Shown piece after piece: positions 1-11,037 of a DNA stretch of 64,000 bases. The notes under the pieces were generated by a model. The model did no database searches. It was given only the letters and a program-made list of their open reading frames with translations, and was not told where the DNA came from. Source of the DNA: Arachis hypogaea (taxonomy: Eukaryota > Streptophyta > Magnoliopsida > Fabales > Fabaceae); NCBI RefSeq assembly GCF_003086295.3, contig NW_027255482.1, positions 1 through 64,000 of the forward strand, given 5' to 3'. Numbering within the stretch: the first letter of the stretch is position 1; each line of letters starts with the position of its first letter. The translations under genes were made by a program, and so were the position numbers.

Positions 1-424
1 TCATCTCATTCAGAGTCCTCGACTGATTTAAACCACTATCCATTCACATTTTAGTTCCAAACTCAACACTTCATCATTTCTCATTTCACATCCTAGTCAT
101 TCTTCCCACACCATCAAACCCATCCTCAGTACACCAGAAACCTAGGCCTCCATTTTCTAATTTATCAAAACAATATCAAATTAAAACTCTTAAATTCTTT
201 CCCATGTTTTAAATGCCCAAAACTATGTCCAAGAGTCTTAAAATGTGTTATAGAAACTTACAATCTTGTTGGAAAGGCGAAAAAGTTAAAAGCAAAGTTA
301 AATTTGAGAAACAGGACATGTGCGTACGCACAAAAGTGTGCGTGCGCACGCCCTAGAGAAGTTTTAAAATATGTGCGTACGTATAGAGGTGTGCGTACAC
401 ACATGTACCAAAATTTACAATGTC

Positions 425-942
425 TGTTCGCTCGGACAACCTATGCCAGTGCCCTCAATAGACTGATTGTTCATACCATGGGTCTAGCTAGGCAAGCCGA
501 CCTGAACGAAGACAGAAACAACCGACCTCTTATAATGGTTGGTCAACACTGACCTCTACACAAAGAGCTTGGCCAAAATGCTATAAAGGCCCAAGTAGGT
601 CCAAACAGAGGGACACAACCCACTCCAAAGGCGGTTGGCCTAAAAGATAAGATGACTTAACTAAAAGATAATATAAGATGACTAACTTATCTTATCTAGA
701 AAGGTCACTCCCCACTACTATAAATATACTGGAGCACTCTGTTATAACTCATACTCTGATTCTACACAAATACCTGCTAAAAGTCCATGCTAACTTAAGC
801 ATCGGAGTCTCTTGCCAGTACCACCACTCCGGTGAACAAGGATCAGCAATCACCAGGCCCAATAAGTCGGACGCGACCGATCCGACCACCACGGCAGATC
901 TCATCTGAGATCGACCTTCAGTTTTAGGTAACCTCCGGAACA
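425..942 (+). mobile_element. Probable solo LTR (about 520 bp)
   Basis: Starts TGTTCGCTCGG and ends CTCCGGAACA (TG...CA), has a TATA box at 719-726, and interrupts the TGCGTGCGCAC array. The block after the TATA box, with 'catcggagtctcttgc' and 'caccactccggtgaaca', resembles R-U5 regions of plant Ty3-gypsy LTRs as I remember them. I could not find a target-site duplication at either plausible 5' end (421 or 425), so the borders are uncertain. Confidence 0.45.
719..726 (+). promoter_or_regulatory. TATA box of the 425-942 LTR
   Basis: TATAAATA preceded by CCCACTAC, about 295 bp into the LTR-like insert, a normal place for the U3 promoter. Confidence 0.5.
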
Positions 943-2486
943 CTGACCTTCCCAACGTGTGCGTGCGCACAGGGTTGTGCGTATGCATAGGTTGCAATTC
1001 CTCATTGGGTATGTGCGCGCACAAGCTGTGCTAGCGCTGTGAACAGATTGCCTGCCTCTGCGTGTGTACGCACAGGTCTGTGCGTGCGCACAGGTTAAAA
1101 TTTTCGTAGGGATGTGCGTGCGCACATGGCTGTGTGTGTGCGCATACCAGAAATCATAAAATTCTGCAACTTTGCAGAATTTCAGATTTTAACACCAAAT
1201 TTGATTGATTATAACATCATCTAGAAAATTCCAAATTTTACAAACTTTATATCGATTCGAAGGGTTTTCAATAAGCTTTAATTCCAAATAAATTTCAATT
1301 AATTTTGAAAACTGAGCCATGAGTTATGATCAGACAAATTCACCCAAAACGAACTTTTGCCAAAATCCCCAATTTCTTGTAAAATACAACCAAACCATAC
1401 CAACCCATTTTAAACTCAATTTTTTCTCAGATTTTACCCTTTGTGTCATATTACACCAAACTTACCATACTTTTCTTCACATATTATTCTCAACCTCAAT
1501 ATCACTTATATCACATTTTAATCAATCCTCTTTTGCATTTTCCAACCACATTACCATTTCATCAATCCCAACATCACACATATTATCATTATTCACTTTT
1601 CAATTCACATAATTAATCATGATCATCGTATCATCATCCATAATAAATAATCATATATCAATATTCAATAACTCATCAACCATTTTAATTCAAACCTATC
1701 CTATAGGTCACTAGCCTAAGTGTCCATGAATATTATATACTACATAGAGTAAACCAAAACCATACTTTGGCCAATTTCCAATATGTTCTTAACCCAAATT
1801 TGAGCACAAGCTAGGCATCCAACAACAATCAAACTACCACTGTAACTCCAATAAGCACCAACAAGCTCCAAACTCACAATAATCAAGCTATATTTACATA
1901 AATCATCACAAATCAACCTAGGGCTCATCATAAATAAAATTTCACAAGAGTTTAGTGCCTTTTACCTTGTCAATAGTTTTGGTAGCCAAAATCTAAGGCT
2001 AGAAAGAGTTAGAGTGAACTAAACACCCAAAATCATAAAACTCTCACTTAATTAAAGCCTAAACTCGAAATTTTTGAAGAGAATAACTGAGAAAGATTCG
2101 AGCTTTTTTACTGTTCCTTGAGTGGATTTGTAGAGCTCTCATAAGGAACCGTAGCCATAACGGTGTGGCGATCGGAGCTCTATAGCTTCAAGATAGAGCT
2201 TGAGAAGTTAGGAATGAATAGTGTCAATGGAGGTTTTCTTCTTCCCTTTCCTTTCAGCTGTGTGGGTGTTTGTTTTAAGTGTTTTTGTTCTGAAGTGGGT
2301 TCATTAAAGCACTTATATTGTTGGGTTGGGCCCAACTGAGCCTGTCCAACCCGTTAGCATTTTTAGACGTTTGGCCCACTTTGGGCCAAACCTTTTAAAT
2401 TAACCGCCTGGATTTTCAAATTCTATTATTTTTCTAAGTTTTTTATTGTTTTCACTTTTTTGGGACGTACGGGCAGACTTGTACGT

Positions 2487-2843
2487 TAGGCGGTTCTTAC
2501 ACTTCTATTCCCCCTCCTCTTTGAGAGGCAACAGAGCAACCCAATGGCTAGAAACGTTCCCTAAAGAAAGCATTGTCACTTGGGATAACCTAGTCAATAA
2601 GTTTTTGACTAAGTTTTTCCTACCCCAGTGAATAATCAAGCTGAGGACTAAGGTTTAGACATTCAAACAGATTGATAGGGAATTACTTTATGAAGCTTGG
2701 GAAAGATTCAATAGATTGCTAAGAAGATGCCCACCAGACATGTTCTCAGATTGGGTACAACTTCAAATCTTCTATGAAGGCATCACCCAAGCATCCAAAA
2801 ACTCTTTAGACAACTCAGTAGGAGGAGCTTGCTCCATGAAAAT
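2487..2843 (+). pseudogene. gag: R0 gag, first segment (broken)
   Basis: Translates to a typical plant Ty3-gypsy gag core: a W-L-E-T-F-P block, T-W-D-N-L-V, K-F-L-T-K-F-F, then after stop codons Y-E-A-W-E-R-F, R-R-C-P-P-D-M-F and I-F-Y-E-G. The same blocks occur in the R4 and R5 gags. The first stop follows KFFLPQ near 2629 and others follow. The N-terminal part of gag is missing. The frame is cut at 2843 by R1 and resumes at 10406, where PEEARELIEIVANNQ continues the protein. Related gags carry TPAEAQELI(E/D)MVANNQ at the same place. Confidence 0.8.
2839..2843. repeat. Target-site duplication of R1, left copy
   Basis: AAAAT directly before the TG of the R1 5' LTR. The identical AAAAT follows the CA of the 3' LTR at 10401-10405. 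Removing R1 and one copy restores R0 gag homology across the junction. Confidence 0.9.
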
Positions 2844-4271
2844 TGATAAACACTAGTTTATGGTTTATCTTGTACTCAATTGAGTGGTTTTTATCAACTC
2901 TTACCACTTATTCATACTATTTGCATGGTTTTACATTTGCCTTCTAATTATGTGCTTTGATAGAAACATGCTTTTTGCCTTAAGTTCCCCATGTTTAAAT
3001 CCTCTCTTATTACCATTAGATGCCTTGATATGTGTGTTAAGTGAATCAGAGATTACAGGCAGGAATGGCTCATATGATGGAAAGGAAGCATGCAAAAGTG
3101 GAAGGAATACAAGAAGTTGGAGAAATTGCTAAGCTGTCCAGCCTGACCTCTTCGCACTCAAACGGCTATAACTTTAGCTACAAAGGTCCAAATGATGCGG
3201 TTCTAGTTGCGTTGGAAAGCTAACGTCTGGGGCTTTGATATGATATATAATATACCATGGTTTCCCTGATGACAGGTGACGCAAACGCGTGCTCCACGCG
3301 GACGCGTCGCAGTGAAGAAAAATCAGCGTGTTTGAATTCGCCACCAGCGAATTCTGGGCTGTTTCCGACCCAGTTTGCGGCCCAGAAAACACATATTAGA
3401 GGCTATAAAGTGGGGGAATGCATCCATTCATAATCATGCTCTCATAATTCACAATTTTAGTTTTAGATGTAGTTTTTAGAGAGAGAGGTTCTCTCCTCTC
3501 TCTTAGGATTATAATTAGGATTCTTTTCACTTTATGATTATTTCATCTTTTGCGATCACAGGTTCAATGTTTCTTTTATTTATTTTCCCAATTAATTTAT
3601 GAATATTCATGTTAGATTTGATTTCCTTTATTAATGGAATCTGAGGTATTTTCAGATTTAATTTTGCTTTGCTTTATTTACATGAATGCTTTTAATTTAA
3701 TTTAGAATTCTCCCTTTTGGCTTTGGTTAAATAATTAGTGACTCTTGAGTTATCAAACTCATTGTTGATTGAAAATTATAATTCTTCTAGAATTAATTCG
3801 GGTTCCAATAACTCTAACTTTTCCCAAGGAAAGACTAGGACTTGAGGAATTAGAATTAATTCATCCACTTAACTTACCTTCATAGTTAGAGGTTAACAAA
3901 GTAGGATTAAAAATCCAATTCTCATCACAATTGATAAGGATAGGACTTCCAGTTCTCATACCTTGCCAAGAGTTTTATTATCTATTTAAATTAATACAAT
4001 TTACTTTCTTGCCATTTACTATTCTCGCTTTTTATCTTATACATTAAATACCCCCAAACTTACAAACTCACAACCAATAATAAGAACACTTCCCTGTAAT
4101 TCCTTGAGAAGATGACCCGAGGTTTAAATACTCGGTTATCAATTTTAAAAACGGGTTTGTTACTTGTGACAACCAAAACTTTTGTAAGAAAGGTTGATTG
4201 CTTGGTTTAGTAACTATACTTACAACGAGTATTTATTATAACTTCTAAACCATCAATCTTCAGTTCTTTCA
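2844..4271 (+). repeat. R1 5' LTR
   Basis: 1428 bp, TGATAAAC...TTTCA, closely matching 8962-10400. It holds a CGCG-rich palindrome cluster (3281-3312), the TATA box (3404-3410), a direct-repeat AGAGAG leader block (3478-3500), and a U5 stem-loop candidate (arms CCGAG and CTCGG) near 4118-4137. Confidence 0.92.
3404..3410 (+). promoter_or_regulatory. R1 5' LTR TATA box
   Basis: GGCTATAAAGTGGG, about 90 bp downstream of the CGCG palindrome cluster. The same sequence sits at 9531-9537 in the 3' LTR. Confidence 0.7.
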
Positions 4272-4273
4272 AA

Positions 4274-4290
4274 TGGCGCCATTGCCCGGG
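4274..4290 (+). promoter_or_regulatory. R1 primer-binding site (tRNA-Asp type)
   Basis: TGGCGCCATTGCCCGGG two bases after the 5' LTR. It matches the TGGCGCCGTTGCCGGGG site used by Athila/Tat-type elements except for small changes. It would prime minus-strand DNA synthesis. Confidence 0.85.
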
Positions 4291-4585
4291 AAATTGCAAA
4301 CATGTGCCTTATTATTGGTTATTGTAAATATTTACTTTTAAATTGATTTATTTTCGAAAAAAATTTCAGATTTTTATTTTAAATTTTTTTATCTTATCTT
4401 ATCTTAGTTTTAAATTTCAAAATTCAATTTTTTCAAAAAAAAATCATATCTTTTTCAAATTCTTATCTTATCTTATTTCAAATTCAAATTTCAAATTTCA
4501 AATTTCAAATCTTTTCTCTTATTTATTTTATTTTATTTTCCTTTGCTTGTTTATTTGTTTTTATTTTTAATTTTTATTATTTATT

Positions 4586-6059
4586 ATGAATTCTCACCCC
4601 TTTCGCTTTGAGTTTGGTTCTAATAATGTTGAAAGGAATGGAAGCTATAACAAGAACAGGCATCAAGGTTAGAACAATCAAAGATGGGAGGAGCCACAAG
4701 GATTTGATCAACCCTCATGGCAACAACCACCTCCAATGGACTATCAACAACCGTTCTGTGATGCATATCAAGGCAATGGCTATGGTGAGCGCTCTTTTGA
4801 TTATCAACAACCACCACCATATGCCTATGAACCCTTTCTTCAACATGACTTTGGACCACCATACTCACAAGCCCCTTTCTACCATTCACCTTCATATGAC
4901 CCTAACCCTTATCCACCCTAATTCCAACCCAATTACTCCCAAGAACCACCACCTCCCTATGCATCATATCCATCTCCATCACCCCAAGAATCAATGGAGC
5001 GACTCAAGGAAACATTTGAAAAATTTAATACAACCCCTCACCAATTGAATCAAGCAATAAATCAATTATCTTCCCGACGTTCGGACACTCAGGAAACCCC
5101 ATGGCTTCATGTGGACAATCTAATGAAGAACGTAGAATGAAGAGACATTAGAAACTCCGGTGGACAGTAAGGAGCATGAATTTGTACTAGAACAAGTGGA
5201 GGAAACCAGAATTATTGAAGAAGAAGAAGTGGTTGCAGACTTAGGAGATGCAGAACCTCCATGGGAAAGTCCAGCCATAGAACCTCCTTCAAAGACATTT
5301 GAAATTGATGTTGAGGAGGGTGTACAACCTCCAAGGCATATCATGGTTAAGGACTTGGAAGAGGTCGATCAAGAGATGGAGATTAAAGAAGAAAAAGCAC
5401 TACCTCCCATGCCCTTGGTAAGTAATGAAGAAGAGATTGAATTGGAAGAAAGCTACGAAGAAGAAGAGGTTGAAATCAAAGAAGTTTGCAAAGAGGTGGA
5501 AATTGTCAAAGAGCACAAAGGAGTGGAGCTTGAAATCACCTTGCCAAAGTTATTGGAGACCCCTCCCCATAAGTTGCCATCATCCTTCACAACATTCAAG
5601 TGGGTAAAATTCATATCCCTTAGCTTTCTAATCCCACTTGAATATGGGCTACAGGAGACGGATGGTCAACTTAGAGCTCTTTGTGGCATTAAGAGTAAGA
5701 GAAAGATGGCCAGTGGTAAGAATTGCCCTGCAAGGTTCATTATGGTTGGAAGCTTTAAGTTTAAACGCAAGGGTTGGTATAAAGCTCAACTGAATGGGTC
5801 TAGGAAGCTGTGTGGATGTCTCAGTGAGAATTCTGTCTGTTCACCACCCAAGTGGAAAAATGATGATCAACAAGAAGATGCGTGCAAAGGCATGGTCTGG
5901 GATCCCGGAATTCAATCTAGAAATCAGCACTCTTGGGGCCTTGTCACTTGTTTTAACTTACTTGAAGGCTTTCTGCGCCTAGTTTGGGATCCCGGAGGCC
6001 ATTGGAATTACAAACATTGGTGGAGATTCCTGGATGAGTTCAAGCACAAGCCACCCTAA
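4586..6059 (+). pseudogene. R1 ORF1, unrecognised tyrosine/proline- and glutamate-rich protein
   Basis: Starts MNSHPFRFEFGSN, the same start as R7 ORF1 (53421). The N-terminal third is rich in Y, Q and P (QPPPYAYEPF-like blocks). A long acidic stretch follows (EEEEVVADLGD, EELEESYEEEEVEIKE). The C-terminal 130 residues are the conserved part: FKWVKF, EYGL..(T/N)DGQL(R/K)ALCG, KGWY, GSRKLCG, KWKNDD and VWDPG. Stops interrupt the first frame near 4670 and 4919, and a frameshift near 5135 moves to the frame open from 5160 to 6059. It lies where gag-pol should be, between the primer site and the GGGAGACAACCC stem-loop. I do not recognise a catalytic motif or zinc finger. It may be a packaging or RNA-binding protein, but that is a guess. 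Confidence 0.65.
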
Positions 6060-6108
6060 CAGGAAGCTCATTAAATGTCCAACTTAAGGACTTTAACTAA
6101 AAGTGCTA

Positions 6109-6124
6109 GTGGGAGACAACCCAC
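6109..6124 (+). ncRNA. Stem-loop after R1 ORF1
   Basis: GTGGG-AGACAA-CCCAC, 50 bp after the ORF1 stop, in the context AAGTGCTA...CCATGG. R7 (55293-55310) and R2 (minus, 38663-38678) have the same stem-loop and context. Family A has the variant TTGGG-AGGCAA-CCCAA. It is a cis RNA structure candidate, not an independent RNA gene. Confidence 0.6.
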
Positions 6125-6280
6125 CATGGTATGATTATTCCTCTTTCAATTTTTATTTAGTTTTATTTGTTTTCGAGTTTTATTTTATTTTATTGTATTG
6201 AACCTGGAGTTTTGCATAACATCCATATCAGCATTTGCATTCTGCATTCTGCATATTGCATACTGCATCAAAAAAAAAGC

Positions 6281-6823
6281 ACGCACGCGACGCGGCAGCG
6301 TCGCTGACGCGTCCGCGTCACAAGTGCATTAGGAAAAAAGAAAAGTGAACAGAGAGTCACATGAGAGCGTGGCTGGAGGCGTGCCTCTAGCACAAATTAA
6401 TCCACGCGACCGCGTCGCTGACGCATCCGCGTCATGTGGGAAAAATGCCTCCCACGCGTCTGCGTCACCCACGCGACCGCGTGGCCCTGTAAATCGACGT
6501 ATAAAGGTGTATGGCCGAAAGTTGAGCTGGAATTGGGCTGGACTCGTGCTAGAAGCACAAGCCCTATCACGCGACCGCGTGCCCCACGCGTCCGCATCAT
6601 ATTGGAAATAAGGCCACCCGTGCGATCGCGTCAACCACGCGACCGCGTCACCCAAAAATTTGGCGAAAAGAGTTTTGAACAGAGAGTTGTGCAAACGCGA
6701 GGCTGCACTCGCGCCAATCACACAAATCAGGACACGCGATCGCGTGATCCACGCGTCCGCTTCACCTGACCTTATCGCACATCACGCGACCGCGTCACCC
6801 ACGCGTCCGCGTCGCCTGCGCCG
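6281..6823. repeat. R1 internal CGCG palindrome array
   Basis: About twenty copies of ACGCGACCGCGT, ACGCGTCCGCGT and close variants, mostly in pairs, spread over 540 bp after GCATATTGCATACTGCAT. The half-sites are CGCG boxes. The R1 LTRs carry a smaller cluster at 3281-3312 and 9405-9436. Open frames on both strands here arise because the array is poor in stop codons, and they are not genes. A CT-rich stretch follows at 6853-6950. Confidence 0.85.
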
Positions 6824-7365
6824 CATAACTTATCCAGATCAGCGCCAAATATCATATCTTTTCTTCCCCCAAATCCTAATTTTTCTTTTCCATTCTTATT
6901 TCTTTCTTCTTTTCTTCTTCCTTCTTTACTTTCATTCTCTTTTACTTAATTACATACTTTCATTCATTGCATTTTAATTTTGTGCATATTTTTATTTTCT
7001 AAATTTATTATTTTTTTTCATTGGTGTTACAATTTTCTTATTCAACTGTTGCATCTTTTCTTGAATTTATTTTGGTGCTCAGTGACTTGTTTTACACTGT
7101 TGGGTAATATTATTTAAGTCAATGCTAATCTTTTATGATATTTGTATTAATTTTGCATTGACATTAATTTATATAGTCTTGCACTCTCTTCCCCATTGTT
7201 ACAAATTTTGTACCACTGGTATGCCATGGCTTCTTTTATTTTCTCACTTACATGTTGAAGCTTCCATGTAAATGAGACCCTTTTCATTTGGTATTAACCC
7301 ACCCATACTTCATTTATTTTCTTTTCTCTATTTTTGGGTTACTTTTCTTCTCTTTTTCTTTCAGG
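6824..7365 (+). other. R1 CT-rich spacer and candidate splice acceptor before ORF2 remnant
   Basis: Pyrimidine-rich sequence (6853-6950), then T-rich DNA without a gene. It ends with CTCTTTTTCTTTCAG at 7350-7364, a strong plant-type 3' splice site, one base before the ATG at 7366. R2 has a similar acceptor at the same place relative to its ORF2. Confidence 0.5.
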
Positions 7366-7509
7366 ATGGCCACTCGGAAGGGAACCGGAAGACGTTTATA
7401 TGGGGAAACAAGACAAGTCCATCTGCACAATCTTTGGAGAAAAGCGCCAGTTGGAACAACTCGTCCACCTGCACATCTCAGCATGCACCGAGGACGGTGC
7501 AATCTTTAA
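7366..7509 (+). pseudogene. R1 ORF2 remnant (47 codons)
   Basis: MATRKGTGRRLYGE... ending HRGRCNL. The basic start resembles the ORF2 start of R2 (MGTKKGKEK) and the end falls on the hairpin that closes ORF2 in R2, so this looks like an ORF2 collapsed by a large internal deletion. Whether 47 codons are translated is unknown. R7 has a similar, more broken stretch at 56607-56750. Confidence 0.45.
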
Positions 7510-7520
7510 GTGTGGGGAGG
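7484..7520 (+). promoter_or_regulatory. R1 internal hairpin plus polypurine-like word
   Basis: TGCACCG-AGGA-CGGTGCA (perfect 7 bp stem, 7484-7501), then TTAAGTGTGGGGAGG at 7506-7520. The same TTAAGTGTGGGGAGG abuts the 3' LTR at 8946-8960, where it must serve as the polypurine tract, so this is an internal duplicate of hairpin and tract. Confidence 0.7.
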
Positions 7521-8922
7521 TCGATACTGATCTCCATGGGTTAGTTACTCTTCTATCTCAACACCAATGGTTTATTTTCCTTGTTAGTTGTTGCATTTGC
7601 ATGTTTGATTGCATATTTATTTGATTTTGTGCATATTTTACCACTTGGTTAAAGTAATATTTTCTTTTTCAAGAAATTTTTAGAGCATTTCACTAATTTG
7701 AATAAAATTTAATGTTAAACTTGTTTGAAGAAATATTATATTTGGAACATGGTTTAGAGCTCGAACATACAAAACCAGTGAGATTTTTGAGCCTATTTGA
7801 ATTGGTTGCATTTTACCAACCAATATTTTATTTTTGGTGTGTGTTTTTCTCTCTAAAATTATGATCTTTGTCTTGCTTAATTCTATATTTCCATTATTTT
7901 ATGTATGCATGCACTTATATGATTGAGGCCTTATTTCACTGAGCTTACATACCCATATGGCCTTAACCCTTCATTATCCCTTGCAAACCAATTTGAGCCT
8001 ATTTTTACCCCTCTGTTCTTTATTTTTAGCACATCATTAACTCTAAGTGAAAAATAATAATGTCCTTAATTTGAATCCTTGGTTAGCTTAGACTAGTGAG
8101 AGTGTTCATGAATTAAGTGTGGGAAAATTGGGATTGAAAACAATTGGTTTGAGAATTGAGTATGTTAGAATTTTCTGAAAAAAAATGTTTAAGACATGAT
8201 TCATGCATTCAATAATTTAATCATATGCATTGAGAAAAAAAAAGAAAAAAAATAATAATATAGAAAAAAAAGAAAAAAAAGAAAAAAAAAGAGCAATTAA
8301 GCAAAAAGGGGACAAAATGCCCCAAAGTAAGTGGTGAAAGCAATGCATATGTACTGTACTTGAAATTAGAATGCATGAATATGTGGAAAACATGGTTAAT
8401 GGATAGTTAGATGTGGTATTATGATTACATGGATTGTCTAAAGTTAGGTGGAAAGTTTAAGTTAATTAAGGATTCAGATTTTAGTCCACTTGGCCAAATA
8501 CAATCCTACCTTAACCCTAACCCCATTACAACCCTTAAAAGACCTCTTGATATGTGTATTTGTGCATCAAATTTTTGTTGATTGGTAGAAGAAAAGCAAG
8601 CCTTAGAAAGCAAGGTTAGTAGAGAATTGAGAGAATCGAACCTTAAACACTTGAGTGATTAGAGTGTATACACTACCAGTGAGGGTTCGATGCTCAATTC
8701 CTTGTTCCCTGCTTTCATGAGCTATTTTCTTCTTGCAAGTCTATTTGTACTTCATTTTCATGATTTGAATTAGTGAAATTCAGTTCATATTTCTTCTTGA
8801 AGGATTTGTTTACTTTTAACTAAGTAGGTAGAAACATTTTGCATGTAGTTGCATTCATATAGATAGCTTGCATCTCATACATTCTACCATTCCTCTTCAC
8901 CCCTTTATAGTTTCTCTTGAGC
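7521..8922 (+). other. R1 3' noncoding region
   Basis: 1.4 kb without a gene. It holds a third TTAAGTGTGGG at 8113-8123, an A-rich tract at 8233-8318 ending in GGGGACAAAATGCCCC, and a block at 8600-8830 that is conserved in R7 (57900-58060) and, reversed, in R2 (14600-14850). Conservation in three divergent elements suggests a required cis role. Confidence 0.6.
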
Positions 8923-8960
8923 TTAGCATGAGGACATGCTAATGTTTAAGTGTGGGGAGG
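8923..8960 (+). promoter_or_regulatory. R1 terminal hairpin and polypurine tract
   Basis: TTAGCATG-AGGA-CATGCTAA (perfect 8 bp stem, 8923-8942) followed by TTAAGTGTGGGGAGG (8946-8960), one base before the 3' LTR. The tract primes plus-strand DNA synthesis in LTR elements generally. The hairpin directly upstream recurs in family A with a different sequence but the same shape. Confidence 0.8.
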
Positions 8961-8961
8961 T

Positions 8962-10400
8962 TGATAAACCACTATTTTATTGTTTATCTTGTGCTCAATT
9001 GAGTAGTTTTTATCAACTCTTTACCCACTTATTCATACTATTTGCATGGTTTTACATTTGCCTTCCTAATTATGCGCTTTGATTGAAAACATGCTTCTTT
9101 GGCCTAAAGTTCCCTATGTTTAAATCCTCTCTTATTACCATTAGATGCCTTGATATATGTGTTAAGTGATTTCAGAGGTTACAGGGCAGGAATGGCTCAG
9201 AGGATGGAAAAGAAGCATGTAAAAGTGGAAGGAATACAAGAAGTTGGAGAAATCGCTAAGCTGTCCAGCCTGACCTCTTCGCACTCAAACAGCTATAACT
9301 TTAGCTATAGAGATCCAAATGATGCGGTTCCAATTGAGTTGGAAAGCTAATCTTCGGGGCTTCGATTTGATATATAATATGCCATAGTTTCCCTGAAGAC
9401 AGGTGACGCGAACGCGTGCTCCACCCGGACGCGTCGCAGTGACGAAAAATCAGTGTGTTTGAATTCGTAACCAGCGAATTCTGGGCTATTTCCGACCCAG
9501 TTTACGGCCCAGAAAACACAGATTAGAGGCTATAAAGTGGGAGAATACATCCATTCATAATCATGCTCTCATAATTCATAATTTTAGTTTTGGATATAGT
9601 TTTTAGAGAGAGAGGTTCTCTCCTCTCTCTTAGGATTTAGAATTAGGATTCTTTTCACTTTATGATTATTTCATCTTTTGCGATCACAGGTTCAATGTTT
9701 CTTTTATTTATTTTCCCAATTAATTTATGAATATTCATGTTAGATTTGATTTCCTTTATTAATTCAATTTGAGGTATTTTCAGATTTAATTTTGCTTTGC
9801 TTTATTTACATGAATGCTTTTAATTTAATTTAGAATTCTCCCTTTTGGCTTTGGTTAAATAATTGGTGACTCTTGAGTTATCAAACTCATTATTGATTGA
9901 AAATTAGAATTCTTCCAGAATTAATTCGGGTTCCAATAACTCTAACTTTTCCCAAGGAAAGACTAGGACTTGAGGAATCAGAATTAATTCATCCACTTAA
10001 CTTACCTTCATAGTTAGAGGTTAACAAAGTGGGATTAAAAATCCAATTTTCATCACAATTGATAAGGATAGGACTTTTAGTTCTCATACCTTGCCAAGAG
10101 ATTTATTATCTATTTAAATTAATACAATTTACTTTCTTGCCATTTACTATTCTCGCTTTTTATCTTATACATTTAAAACCCCCCAAATTTACAAACTCAC
10201 AACCAATAATAAGAACACCTCCCTGCAATTTCTTGAGAAGACGACCCGAGGTTTAAATACTCGGTTATCAATTTTAAAAAGGGGTTTGTTACTTGTGACA
10301 ACCAAAACTTCTGTAAGAAAGGTTGATTGCTTGGTTTAGTAACTATACTTACAACGAGTATTTATTATAACTTCTAAACTATCAATCTTCAGTTCTTTCA
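8962..10400 (+). repeat. R1 3' LTR
   Basis: 1439 bp, TGATAAAC...TTTCA, aligning along its whole length with 2844-4271 apart from scattered substitutions and a few small indels. TATA box at 9531-9537. Target duplication AAAAT follows at 10401-10405. Confidence 0.92.
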
Positions 10401-10405
10401 AAAAT

Positions 10406-10694
10406 CCCTGAAGAAGCAAGGGAGCTAATTGAAATAGTGGCCAACAACCAATATTTCTACTCCTCAGAAAGGAACATGAATATGAAGAAAGGAGGAGTAA
10501 TATAATGGAGGTGAATCAGATGGATTCTATCTTAGCATAAAACAAACTCACAACATAATAATTGGCAATTCTCACCAAGAAATTAGGAGGGATGCAAGTA
10601 TTAGCCATTAACACCCAAGTAGCAACCATTTGACGTATAAGAAGGAGCCAATCTTGGAGGTGATTATGAAATGGAACAACTTAACTTTGTGGGG
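10406..10694 (+). pseudogene. gag: R0 gag, middle segment (broken)
   Basis: Continues R0 gag after R1: PEEARELIEIVANNQYF, SSERN, then MKKGGV and stop codons, then a broken version of the MDSILAQNKL region. It ends EQLNFVG at the S1 insertion. The same order (LKKTPAEAQELI, NQFMYTSE, KKGVLEIDTL, NAILAQNKIL) is seen in the R4 and R5 gags. Several stops and frame changes show it is dead. Confidence 0.7.
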
Positions 10695-11037
10695 TGATGA
10701 CAAGTCATCTTAGCCCATTTTAGCTAGTCTTTTTCTTTAGTTTTCACTAGAATTATGCACTTTCTTGAGCTACAAGCAAGCTAATTGAGTAGATTTTCAT
10801 GTTTCCCTTGATTGAACCAACCATATGTGAATTCATGCCATTTCATGAGGTTTTGAGCTATAATTGTTGCATATTGTGGAAGATTGAATACCTCATGATT
10901 TTGAGCAAAGCTTTGATTAGTTTGGTTGATCAATGATAGGTGAAGAAGGCTTGGAGAAAGGTTGAAGCAAAGAGGAATGGCTAGGAGTGAAGAGAGGACA
11001 ATGGAATAAGTGAAAATTGAACCGGGTTGCATGAAGT

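Larger units (their letters stand above)
322..1145. repeat. TGCGTGCGCAC palindrome array, interrupted
   Basis: About ten copies of self-complementary 10-12 bp words such as TGTGCGTGCGCACA, TGTGCGTACGCACA and TGTGCGTATGCATA, spaced 15-40 bp apart, at 322-412 and again at 955-1145. The gap between the blocks is the LTR-like insert at 425-942, so the array probably predates that insert. It is one of several unrelated palindrome arrays in the window. Confidence 0.8.
1..2486 (-). other. LTR-like debris, no convincing gene
   Basis: AT-rich DNA with no coding region I can support. Read on the minus strand, about 2390 down to 1950 looks like an LTR U5/leader: GC-richer, with repeated AGAGCTC words, then T-rich sequence. 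Together with the palindrome array at 322-1145 this suggests the remains of a retrotransposon LTR in reverse orientation. I find no clean TG...CA ends or target duplication. An inverted repeat (arms AAATTCTGCA and TTGCAGAATTT) lies at 1158-1182. Short open frames here are not conserved elsewhere in the window. Confidence 0.3.
2844..10400 (+). mobile_element. R1, non-autonomous LTR retrotransposon (family B)
   Basis: A complete 7.56 kb element: LTRs at 2844-4271 and 8962-10400, tRNA-Asp type primer site, ORF1 of unknown function, stem-loop, palindrome array, ORF2 remnant, A-rich tract, hairpin with polypurine tract, and AAAAT target duplications. There is no gag, protease, RT or integrase, so it depends on an autonomous partner. 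R7 (52168-58170) has the same order of parts, and R2 shares its noncoding landmarks. It is inserted in R0 gag in the same orientation. Confidence 0.92.

Noticed and set aside
1319..1612. Open frame of 97 codons in the left debris
   Set aside because: Low-complexity composition (S, F, T, H, I from AT-rich DNA), no relative in the window, no promoter or context.
6329..6769. Overlapping open frames on both strands (6329-6721 -, 6345-6611 +, 6434-6769 +)
   Set aside because: They exist because the CGCG palindrome array contains few stop codons in any frame. The same happens at 37970-38458 and 55434-55939. No conserved protein results.
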